From positions 1 through 5,607 of the forward strand of contig DMWH01000010.1 in assembly GCA_003483345.1 (NCBI GenBank): a stretch of DNA of 5,607 nt. The letters are read 5' to 3'. This DNA is from Clostridiales bacterium. Its GTDB lineage: Bacteria; Bacillota; Clostridia; Tissierellales; Sedimentibacteraceae. The notes beneath the pieces were generated by a model, which saw only the letters and a list, made by a program, of their open reading frames with translations, was not told the origin of the DNA and did not search any database. The position numbers were made by a program, and so were the translations under genes. Positions 1 to 5,539 of the stretch are shown piece after piece; the stretch's first letter is position 1; the number at the start of each line of letters is the position of its first letter.

Positions 1-21
1 CTTATATAAGGTGTGAAATTA

Positions 22-912
22 TTAATCTTCCAATTCCTTTAATTCTTCGATATCTATGTCCGTATCTTCCGCGTCGTAATGTTTCAGGACACCTTCTTCC
101 ACAACCTTCAGTCGTGAACCTTGAATTTCTTCTACTTCAATAGTTCCGTCACTTTTTTCTACATTAACTTTTGCAGTTACAAATAAAGGATTAATGTCTA
201 TTACTATACCTGTTTTATTTGTTCCCAACACCTGTACTTTATCTCCTATATCCGGAAGCTTTTTAATATTTTCTTCGTATACCTGATGCTCGTAATTTAA
301 ACAGCACATGAGCCTGGAGCATATTCCTGATATTTTGGCAGGATTTAAAGATAATTTTTGCTCTTTTGCCATTTTAATGGATACCGGATAAAATTCACCC
401 AAAAACGATGAGCAGCACATATGTCTGCCGCAAGGTCCAAGACCTCCTATCATTTTAGCTTCATCCCTGACACCGATTTGCCTTAATTCTATTCTTGTTC
501 TGAATATTGCCGCTAAATCTTTTACTAATTCCCTGAAATCTATTCTGCCGTCAGCCGTGAAATAAAAAATTACTTTGTTATTATCGAAAGTATATTCTAT
601 ATCAATGAGCTTCATTTCCAAACCATGTTCTTCTATCTTTTTGAAGCAAATATCATAAGCTTCTTTTTCTTTTTCTTTATTTTCTCGGTTTCTTTTAATA
701 TCATCCTCTGTTGCAAGCCTTAGTACTTTTTTTAATGGCTGTACAATATCTTCTTCCTTAACCATTTTTGGACCTACAACAACCTGTCCGAATTCAATAC
801 CTCTTATTGTTTCTACTATAACAAAATCTCCATTGTTAATCCACTTTTTTTCAGGATCAAAATAGTATATCTTGCCGGCTTTTTTAAATCTTACGCCAAC
901 TACCTTTATCAT
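22..912 (-). CDS. ricT: RicT (YaaT), PSP1-domain Y-complex protein
   Basis: This is a 296-residue cytoplasmic protein of the PSP1/YaaT family. In B. subtilis, RicT joins RicA (YmcA) and RicF (YlbF) in the Fe-S-containing Y-complex, which steers RNase Y mRNA processing and affects sporulation, competence and biofilm formation. Seen here: an N-terminal beta-rich part (about 1-60), a Lys/Glu-rich helix (about 70-95), and the PSP1 core with FTADGRIDFRELVKDLA (118-134) and IGVRDEAK (146-153). Two cysteine clusters follow, GPCGRHMCC (C161, C166, C167) and GICSRLMCC (C198, C203, C204), the expected cluster ligands. The tail after about 280 is strongly acidic. The second cluster has Ser199 where I would usually expect Gly. 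The ATG shares ATGA with the holB stop and has AGGAGGT (925-919) six bases upstream, so the start is secure and translation is probably coupled to holB. It is the last gene of the operon inside the window. Its length is normal for the family. Confidence 0.95.
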   Translation of the reverse strand: MIKVVGVRFKKAGKIYYFDPEKKWINNGDFVIVETIRGIEFGQVVVGPKMVKEEDIVQPLKKVLRLATEDDIKRNRENKEKEKEAYDICFKKIEEHGLEMKLIDIEYTFDNNKVIFYFTADGRIDFRELVKDLAAIFRTRIELRQIGVRDEAKMIGGLGPCGRHMCCSSFLGEFYPVSIKMAKEQKLSLNPAKISGICSRLMCCLNYEHQVYEENIKKLPDIGDKVQVLGTNKTGIVIDINPLFVTAKVNVEKSDGTIEVEEIQGSRLKVVEEGVLKHYDAEDTDIDIEELKELED

Positions 913-1880
913 TTAAAGACCTCCTGAATCTTTAAAAGCATATTATCTACAGTCAATTTATAGTTAACATTGCTCTTTATATTATCGCTTGTATTTTGCA
1001 TATATTCAATTATATCTGTATCTTTCTTCATATTTTTCCCGTGAGTTTTTAAAAGATTTATATAATCCTTGTTTATTACAAGTCTATCCATGTTGTTATT
1101 CACAAATATTATATCTCTTATCCACATTATCATTATTTCTATTATTGAATTTATATCATCTTTTTTATCGTCAAAGTAACTTTCCAATTCAAAAATTATT
1201 TCAGAATCCGAATTTACAATTTTATCAAAAATTTTAATTATTTCTTCTCGTTTCTTAAGAGTGTCATCACTGCCCTTAATTATATTTATTGCCTTACTGA
1301 GTATTCCTTTTGAATAATTTGCCGCTAATTCAACCCTATCTGAATCATAATCTTTTAAATATGACTTTATTGAATCTTTGCTTATATTTTTAAATTTTAT
1401 TTCCTGGCAGCGGGAAACAATTGTAGGGAGAAGCAAATTTGAATTAATTGTCAAAAGTATTATAACTGTATCACCCGGAGGCTCCTCTAAGGTTTTTAAG
1501 AACCCATTAGCTGCCTGCGGTGTCATTAAATGAGCATCCTTTATAATAAAAATCTTTCTTTTAGCCTCATAAGGCTTATTGTATACTGTATTAATCAGCA
1601 AATCAATATCTTCTCTTTTAATACTATTCCCGTCTTTATTTATAATGTGCAAATCAGGGTGGTTAAGAGAATTTACTTTTATGCAATTCTTGCATTTATT
1701 GCATGGCTCCTTATGAAAATTTAAGCATAGAAGCGACTGGGCAAATACTAATGCCAATTCAAATTTACCCATGCCTTCAGGTCCTTCAAACAGATAACAA
1801 TGAGATACTTGATTGTTATCTATTGACTTGATTAAAGATGTTTTTATTTCTTCTTGTCCTGCTACTTGGCTGTAAAGCAT
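909..1880 (-). CDS. holB: DNA polymerase III delta prime subunit (clamp loader)
   Basis: This 323-residue AAA+ protein is the delta prime subunit, which with delta and DnaX (tau/gamma) loads the sliding clamp at the replication fork. Seen here, numbered from the chosen ATG: VAGQEEIKTSL near the N-terminus; a P-loop-like GPEGMGKF (33-40); a four-cysteine zinc module C52, C60, C63, C66; a Walker-B-like FIIKDAHLM (about 111-119); FLKTLEEPP (127-135); and the SRC motif (156-158) after LLLPTIV, which carries the arginine finger. The C-terminal third is helical, Lys/Asp/Asn-rich and poorly conserved, as usual for the collar region. The P-loop has Phe where Ser/Thr normally follows the Lys, which suggests it does not bind nucleotide, as known for E. 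coli delta prime. A TTG at 1904 would add eight residues (MKRFKGAC) inside darA. I prefer the ATG at 1880 because AAGGGGG (1892-1886) sits five bases before it and the family usually starts here. It overlaps ricT by four bases. Confidence 0.93.
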   Translation of the reverse strand: MLYSQVAGQEEIKTSLIKSIDNNQVSHCYLFEGPEGMGKFELALVFAQSLLCLNFHKEPCNKCKNCIKVNSLNHPDLHIINKDGNSIKREDIDLLINTVYNKPYEAKRKIFIIKDAHLMTPQAANGFLKTLEEPPGDTVIILLTINSNLLLPTIVSRCQEIKFKNISKDSIKSYLKDYDSDRVELAANYSKGILSKAINIIKGSDDTLKKREEIIKIFDKIVNSDSEIIFELESYFDDKKDDINSIIEIMIMWIRDIIFVNNNMDRLVINKDYINLLKTHGKNMKKDTDIIEYMQNTSDNIKSNVNYKLTVDNMLLKIQEVFK

Positions 1881-1885
1881 ACAAG

Positions 1886-1892
1886 CCCCCTT
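1886..1892 (-). promoter_or_regulatory. Ribosome binding site of holB, fused to the darA stop
   Basis: The minus strand reads TAAGGGGGCTTGTATG. The darA stop codon TAA (1893-1891) overlaps the Shine-Dalgarno sequence AAGGGGG, and the ATG at 1880 follows after five bases. This decides the holB start against the upstream TTG at 1904, which would put this site inside the holB coding sequence. A terminating darA ribosome ends exactly on this site, so coupled re-initiation is likely. Confidence 0.75.
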
Positions 1893-2223
1893 AAATCTTT
1901 TCAAATCTATCTACGGGAGTTACAAACACAACAGCTCCCCCTACAGTTACTTCAATAGTTTGCGGTAAATATCCTCCTACCGTACTGAATGAACTTGGAG
2001 GTATGGCAGCAGTAACTTTCTTTTTAGTCTTGCATATCTTTCTTATTATTTCAATTGCTTCATCAACTCTATCATCTTCAATCCCTGAAATCACAGTTGT
2101 ATTTCCTGAGCTCAAAAAGCCGCCTGTTGATGACATCTTAGTAGATGAAATGCCATTTTCTCTCAATGCCGATATCAACTTATTTGCATCATCATTTTGT
2201 ACAACTGCAGTTATCAGTTTCAT
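1891..2223 (-). CDS. darA: Cyclic-di-AMP receptor DarA (PstA, YaaQ), PII-like
   Basis: This 110-residue cytoplasmic protein belongs to the PII-like family that binds the second messenger cyclic di-AMP as a trimer; B. subtilis DarA (YaaQ) has 109 residues. Seen here: the opening MKLITAVVQNDDANKL, then T28, STGGFL (32-37) and GNTT (40-43) of the ligand-binding region, and the closing TVGGAVVFVTPVDRFEKI (93-110), all close to the family pattern. The segment at about 65-85 (KTKKKV, then PPSSFSTVGGYLP) corresponds to the flexible loop that differs between homologues. The downstream target of DarA is not settled in the family, and this window does not reveal one. AAGGAGG (2235-2229) lies five bases before the ATG and overlaps the tmk stop. 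In Bacillus, yaaR follows yaaQ; here holB follows directly after ten bases. Confidence 0.95.
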   Translation of the reverse strand: MKLITAVVQNDDANKLISALRENGISSTKMSSTGGFLSSGNTTVISGIEDDRVDEAIEIIRKICKTKKKVTAAIPPSSFSTVGGYLPQTIEVTVGGAVVFVTPVDRFEKI

Positions 2224-2233
2224 AAGAACCTCC

Positions 2234-2842
2234 TTATATTGTTAATAAGCCCTTTATTTCTTCAAATATTTCTTCAATAGACCTTTCAGCATCAATGGTT
2301 ATTATTTCAGGAAAATGTGATGAAAGCTTTTTATATCCTTCATATACGCTTCGGTGAAAAGAAATATCCTCGTTTTCCAGCCTGTCTCCCCCATCAATGC
2401 AAAGTTTTCTTTTCAATGCTTTTTCAGGCTCAACATCCAATAGTATAACCAAATCGGGCTTAATCCCGGCTGTTGCAAAATCATTTATTTTTTTTATTTC
2501 ATCAATACCAAGGCCTCTTCCAAGGCCTTGGTAAACTAAACTTGAATAAACATATCTTTCGCTTATTACCACTTTCCCTGCTTTAAGCCAGGGTATTATC
2601 TTTTCAGATACTAATTGTGCTCTCGATGCGGCATAAAGCAAAGCTTCGGTTCTGTAATCCATTTCAGTGTTATCTCTGTCTAAAATCAGTTCCCTGATTT
2701 TTTCACTTATTGAAGTACCTCCCGGCTCCCTGGTAAATTCAATATCACGGCCTTTTTCGCTGTAATATCTTCCTATTCTTTCTGCTATAGTACTTTTGCC
2801 TGAACCGTCGGAGCCTTCCAATACTATAAATCTTCCTTCCAT
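2234..2842 (-). CDS. tmk: Thymidylate kinase (dTMP kinase)
   Basis: This 202-residue P-loop kinase phosphorylates dTMP to dTDP with ATP, the step both dTTP synthesis routes share, and should be essential. Seen here: the P-loop GSDGSGKS (10-17), FTREPGG (36-42) of the dTMP site, YAASRAQ (70-76), the segment SERYVYSSLVYQG (94-106), and a lid region with GGDRLEN (151-157) followed by FHRSVYEGY (162-170). The usual DR[FHY] motif appears as E95-R96-Y97, a conservative Asp to Glu change; the rest is canonical and the length is standard. The start lies inside the end of the decarboxylase gene (19-base overlap). Only a weak GTGAGAG-like site precedes the ATG, so translation probably depends on ribosomes finishing the upstream gene. 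The stop codon overlaps the darA ribosome site. Confidence 0.96.
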   Translation of the reverse strand: MEGRFIVLEGSDGSGKSTIAERIGRYYSEKGRDIEFTREPGGTSISEKIRELILDRDNTEMDYRTEALLYAASRAQLVSEKIIPWLKAGKVVISERYVYSSLVYQGLGRGLGIDEIKKINDFATAGIKPDLVILLDVEPEKALKRKLCIDGGDRLENEDISFHRSVYEGYKKLSSHFPEIITIDAERSIEEIFEEIKGLLTI

Positions 2843-4269
2843 TTAACAACTCTCACTTGATTATTTTTGTTAACACCATTTACGTTAATGCCATTTTCCA
2901 ACATAATTTTTACATAATCTATTGTATCTTGAACAATTATTTCTCCGGGACAAACAAGAGGTATTCCCGGCGGATATGGTATTATGAATTCTGCCGCAGT
3001 CTTTCCTATAGCATCGTCCATATGAAGAAGCATGTTTTCGGCATAGAATGCCTTCCTCATTTTTCTTTCATGCTCCAGCTTAGGAAATGGCTCGATTTGA
3101 ACAATTTCTCTTTTTTCCTTGCTTTTGGATTCCTCTATATATATTTCTTTTACAGCGTCAAAAAGTCTGTCGATATCTTCAGGCTCATCTGTAGCAGTAA
3201 CATAACCGACAGTATACTGCAAGTCAGCAAATTCCATCTGAATTTTATATTTGTATCTTAATATATCCTGAAGCTCCGTACCTGTTATCCCAAGCTCACT
3301 CATGCTGATAACCGCACGAGTTGCATCGAAATCATATAAACCTTCGCTGATTAAAAAGTCATCTTCCAATACATTGATTCCCATATTTCTAAGCTCTAAT
3401 GTTCTTCTTTTGAAAACTTCAATATTTCTTTTTAATCTTTTTTCTCCGTTCTCATCCATCCAATGAATTGCATTTTCAATTGATGCCATCAAAATATAAG
3501 ACGGAGATGTGGTTTGCAGCATCCTTAGCATTGTTTCAATATTGTTGACATTTACTCTGTCTGAGCAAATATGCAAAATTGAGCCTTGAGTAAGGCATGG
3601 CAATGTTTTATGCGTACTTTGAGCTACTATGTCTGCCCCGGAGTTTTCCGCAGGCGGCGGTAAAAGCTCCTTGCAAAATTGAAGATGCGAGCCATGGGCT
3701 TCATCTATCATCAAAATCTTGCCGTGCTTATGAACTATTTCTGCTGCTTTTTTTACATCAAAACAAATACCGTAAAATGTAGGATAAGTTAGCACCACCA
3801 TTTTTATGTCCGGATTATCTGTAAGCATCTGGTCAAGCTTATCTAAGCTAATACTAAAGTTTAATCCGTACTTTTTATTAAAATCCGGATAAAGATAAAA
3901 CAGTTTTAAATCTCCTAATATACAAGCATTGTAAACCGACTTGTGACAATCTCTTTGCACAAGTATTTTATCTCCGGGGTTTGTGCATGCCATAATTGCC
4001 GAGATAATACCACATGATGTACCGTTAACAACCATGTACGACTTTTTAGTACCGTATACTTTGGAAATATAATTCATTGCATCCTTTAAAAAGCCTGTAG
4101 GATAATGTAAATTATCAGTTCCAAGTGTTTCCGTAATGTCAAAAAAATTAAGATTTTTTTCGAGTTCACCTAAAATTTCCGGTTTTCCTTTGTGTCCCGG
4201 CATGTGGAAATTTGTATCTACTTCACTTCGATACTGTTTAATGCCTGAAATAATATTAAGTTTTTTCAT
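2824..4269 (-). CDS. yaaO: Orn/Lys/Arg decarboxylase family protein (YaaO-like, PLP)
   Basis: This 481-residue PLP-dependent enzyme has the short, wing-less fold type I form of the Orn/Lys/Arg decarboxylases. It probably decarboxylates a basic amino acid, giving for example cadaverine or agmatine; the substrate cannot be read from the sequence. Seen here: FHMPGHKG (21-28), HKS with the likely PLP-stacking His109, DEAHG (189-193) with the PLP-binding Asp189, and STHKTLPCLTQG (218-229) with the probable Schiff-base Lys221. A C-terminal domain contains IIPYPPGIPLVCPGE (429-443). The symbol rests on length and on its place before tmk, as B. subtilis yaaO; SpeA is a close paralogue there. The start is fixed by an in-frame stop a few codons upstream. 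Its ribosome site is poor (GGG, then a run of seven A), unlike most other genes in the window. It overlaps tmk by 19 bases. All catalytic motifs appear intact. Confidence 0.9.
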   Translation of the reverse strand: MKKLNIISGIKQYRSEVDTNFHMPGHKGKPEILGELEKNLNFFDITETLGTDNLHYPTGFLKDAMNYISKVYGTKKSYMVVNGTSCGIISAIMACTNPGDKILVQRDCHKSVYNACILGDLKLFYLYPDFNKKYGLNFSISLDKLDQMLTDNPDIKMVVLTYPTFYGICFDVKKAAEIVHKHGKILMIDEAHGSHLQFCKELLPPPAENSGADIVAQSTHKTLPCLTQGSILHICSDRVNVNNIETMLRMLQTTSPSYILMASIENAIHWMDENGEKRLKRNIEVFKRRTLELRNMGINVLEDDFLISEGLYDFDATRAVISMSELGITGTELQDILRYKYKIQMEFADLQYTVGYVTATDEPEDIDRLFDAVKEIYIEESKSKEKREIVQIEPFPKLEHERKMRKAFYAENMLLHMDDAIGKTAAEFIIPYPPGIPLVCPGEIIVQDTIDYVKIMLENGINVNGVNKNNQVRVVKWKEDL

Positions 4270-4334
4270 CTTTTTTTCCCGTTAATAAAATATATCCTTC
4301 TATTTATTGGGATTAGTACTCAGCTCCTTTAAGA
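4270..4334 (-). promoter_or_regulatory. Leader between the 41-aa ORF and the decarboxylase
   Basis: This 65-base gap holds no terminator, so transcription from the promoter at 4513-4485 should run through it. It contains a strong but orphan Shine-Dalgarno-like AAAGGAG (4330-4324) with no ATG, GTG or TTG at a suitable distance. Further on, CCC-AATAAA (4311-4303) can pair with TTTATT (4289-4284) and, past three unpaired bases, GGG (4280-4278). That GGG is the only Shine-Dalgarno-like element before the decarboxylase ATG. A weak fold that hides this site is therefore possible, but the stem is AT-rich and may be chance. Confidence 0.3.
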
Positions 4335-4460
4335 TTATAGTTTTTTATTTCTTTTTCTAGAAATATTATTTGTGGTATCAAGAGTTTCAACCGTAAGTAC
4401 CACTGTTATTGAGAAAAACGTCATAGCAATTGAAAATAGTACAATATATTCAAGCCACAT
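4335..4460 (-). CDS. 41-residue single-pass membrane peptide, unknown function
   Basis: I do not recognise this small gene. The protein has 41 residues: a short start (MWLEY), one hydrophobic segment at about 6-24 (IVLFSIAMTFFSITVVLTV), a polar stretch ETLDTTNN, and a basic tail SRKRNKKL. By the positive-inside rule the C-terminus should face the cytoplasm. Support for it being real: AGGTGAT (4473-4467), a seven-base match to the 16S-complementary sequence, lies six bases before the ATG, and a near-consensus SigA promoter starts the transcript just before that site. An in-frame GTG at 4472 overlaps the ribosome site and is a poor alternative. It occupies the place where B. subtilis has csfB (gin), but it has no cysteine and so cannot be the zinc-binding Gin. 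It could be a small membrane regulator of a neighbour, or a leader peptide for the operon. Confidence 0.6.
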   Translation of the reverse strand: MWLEYIVLFSIAMTFFSITVVLTVETLDTTNNISRKRNKKL

Positions 4461-4484
4461 ACAATCAATCACCTTCCTGTACAT

Positions 4485-4513
4485 ATTATATAACAGCACA
4501 TTACCATTGTCCA
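4485..4513 (-). promoter_or_regulatory. SigA-type promoter for the 41-aa ORF and the tmk operon
   Basis: On the minus strand the -35 element is TGGACA (4513-4508, five of six consensus bases), followed by a 17-base spacer and a perfect -10 TATAAT (4490-4485). Transcription would start near 4478, leaving a leader of only about 18 bases that still contains the ribosome site of the 41-residue ORF. It lies in the gap after bofA, so it would drive the small ORF and, with no terminator seen, the decarboxylase-tmk-darA-holB-ricT genes without bofA. Confidence 0.75.
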
Positions 4514-4529
4514 ATAAAACTTGAATATT

Positions 4530-4799
4530 CTATATAAGCAGTTTTACCAACAATATAGCAAAAAATCCAGGTACACCTAATATTCCTATAATAAGTGCGG
4601 TGAATTCATTTACTCCTATATGAACACCGGTATACTGTCCGAAATAATTGAATATTATTAAGACTATAGCGCCTATCACTGAATTTAAAATTATTTTTCC
4701 TATAAATTTAAGCGGTTTAAAAAATATCCAGGATGTCATGAATACAAGCATTATCCCTGCCGTATAAGCTAATATTATACCTAAATCTGCTCCAGTCAC
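4530..4799 (-). CDS. bofA: BofA-family sporulation membrane protein
   Basis: This 89-residue integral membrane protein belongs to the pro-sigma-K processing inhibitor BofA family. In B. subtilis, BofA with SpoIVFA holds the intramembrane protease SpoIVFB inactive in the membranes around the forespore, delaying SigK activation. Seen here: hydrophobic segments at about 6-26, 36-53 and 66-88, a KPLKFIGKIILNSVIGA region (28-44), and the family hallmark near the end, VNEFTALIIGILGVPGFFAILLVKLL (63-88) with GVPG at 75-78. Its length matches the family. The start is GTG, with GGAGG (4811-4807) seven bases upstream. Some Clostridia keep BofA-like proteins without the full SpoIVF checkpoint, so the exact role here is inferred. 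It is separated from the FUSC gene by a 100-base gap with its own candidate promoter, and from the next ORF by a vegetative promoter. Confidence 0.88.
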   Translation of the reverse strand: MTGADLGIILAYTAGIMLVFMTSWIFFKPLKFIGKIILNSVIGAIVLIIFNYFGQYTGVHIGVNEFTALIIGILGVPGFFAILLVKLLI

Positions 4800-4818
4800 A
4801 AAACAACCTCCATTACTA

Positions 4819-4842
4819 AATAATCCGTTAACCCGGTTTATT
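4819..4842 (-). repeat. Imperfect inverted repeat upstream of bofA
   Basis: On the minus strand AATAAACCG (4842-4834) and CGGATTATT (4827-4819) form arms with eight of nine positions paired around a six-base GGTTAA. It lies between the candidate -10 element and the bofA ribosome site, and overlaps the predicted transcription start. It could be an operator or a weak hairpin in the bofA leader. There is no T-run, so it is not a terminator. Confidence 0.35.
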
Positions 4843-4843
4843 A

Positions 4844-4872
4844 ATTTTATGAAGTTGTCCTTATATTTATGT
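4844..4872 (-). promoter_or_regulatory. Possible SigE-type promoter of bofA
   Basis: On the minus strand ACATAAA (4872-4866), a 14-base spacer and CATAAAAT (4851-4844) resemble the mother-cell SigE pattern (ATA-centred -35, CATACA-T -10), with one clear mismatch in the -10. Transcription would begin near 4837, about 38 bases before the GTG. The known SigE control of bofA in B. subtilis makes this plausible, but the region is AT-rich and the match is not decisive. Confidence 0.4.
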
Positions 4873-4899
4873 CATCTATATACATTGCAGACATCTTTA

Positions 4900-5424
4900 C
4901 TAAGGCTCAGAATTTTCGTGTGTTTCTATCAGCTCTTCCTTATCCCTAATTTTTGACTTTAGCTTTTCAGGAATTTTTACATATTTATTAACAAAAAGAG
5001 CAATTATTATACCGATTGAGGTATCCAAAACTCTGTTAAAGGTATATAGGATATAACCTTCATCATGATTCAAGGTTATAACTAAAAATACAACGCAGCA
5101 AATAACTACTGCTTTCTTCATGTTAATTGTTACGCAGATTTGAATTAACAACATAATTCCTAATGGTATAATAAAAATCAAAATTTTATGATTAAAAAAA
5201 GTATTTACGATAAACAATGTAAAGGCTCCCGCCAGGCCTCCTATTATTGTTCCGATAATCCTTGAAAATCCTATTTCCTTTGAGTCAACAATCGTATTCT
5301 GTACACAGATTACTGCAGCTATACATGCAAATATGGGATTATTTCTGTTAATAAGTTCAAAAACCAATAAGCATATAAAGACTGAAATTGTTGTTTTAAT
5401 ATTGCGCATACCTATTTTTATCAC
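4900..5424 (-). CDS. FUSC / aromatic acid exporter family membrane protein
   Basis: This 174-residue polytopic membrane protein resembles the membrane half of the aromatic acid exporter / FUSC group (ArAE_1, formerly DUF939). Seen here: the typical opening IKIGMRNIKTTISVFIC (2-18), a hydrophobic segment with NPIFACIAAVICVQNT (29-44), RIIGTIIGGLAGAFTLFIV (55-73), two further helices (80-100 and 104-118) with MKKAVVICCVVFLVITL (102-118), and FNRVLDTSIGIIIALFVNKYV (129-149). A charged cytoplasmic tail ends the protein. About six membrane segments fit. It lacks the long soluble C-terminal domain of the roughly 300-residue relatives, but ends in an ordinary way, so it is probably a natural short form. 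The substrate is unknown; exporter activity is inferred from the family name only. The start is GTG with GGAGG (5436-5432) seven bases upstream, and a good SigA promoter precedes it. It is not part of the Bacillus bofA neighbourhood, where recR and yaaL stand upstream. Confidence 0.75.
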   Translation of the reverse strand: MIKIGMRNIKTTISVFICLLVFELINRNNPIFACIAAVICVQNTIVDSKEIGFSRIIGTIIGGLAGAFTLFIVNTFFNHKILIFIIPLGIMLLIQICVTINMKKAVVICCVVFLVITLNHDEGYILYTFNRVLDTSIGIIIALFVNKYVKIPEKLKSKIRDKEELIETHENSEP

Positions 5425-5470
5425 GACGTTTCCTCCGTGGAATCATAATAACATTTTGATTTTTAAACAT

Positions 5471-5499
5471 ATTGTAATTAATAATTATAAATTTGTCCA
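5471..5499 (-). promoter_or_regulatory. SigA-type promoter of the FUSC gene
   Basis: On the minus strand TGGACA (5499-5494) is followed by a 17-base spacer and TACAAT (5476-5471), each one base off consensus with ideal spacing. Transcription would start near 5464, about 40 bases before the GTG start. This places the FUSC gene at the head of its own transcript, separate from whatever lies beyond the right edge. Confidence 0.65.
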
Positions 5500-5539
5500 G
5501 TAATATATAATAATATTTTACACATGTCTTAAAATGTAT

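Noticed and set aside
1..21. Start of a further gene or a terminator after ricT
   Set aside because: The 21 bases show no ribosome site, start codon or hairpin on the minus strand; too little sequence remains to judge.
989..1237. Plus-strand open frame of 82 codons, and similar ones at 1530-1724, 2003-2245, 2857-3261 and 3597-3782
   Set aside because: All lie opposite well-supported conserved genes, have biased Leu/Phe/Ile/Tyr-rich compositions typical of antisense frames, and show no recognisable domain.
1881..1904. Upstream TTG start for holB adding eight residues
   Set aside because: It would lie inside the end of darA and has no good ribosome site, whereas the ATG at 1880 has AAGGGGG five bases upstream and fits the usual N-terminus of the family.
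2508..2531. Palindrome CCAAGGCCTTGG and a repeated CCAAGGCCT inside tmk
   Set aside because: It encodes the conserved tmk segment QGLGRGLG; the repeated Gly-Leu codons explain the symmetry, so a regulatory role is not needed.
4873..4899. Terminator hairpin after the FUSC gene
   Set aside because: Only a five-base ATGTC/GACAT match with a long loop and no T-run; read-through into bofA cannot be excluded.
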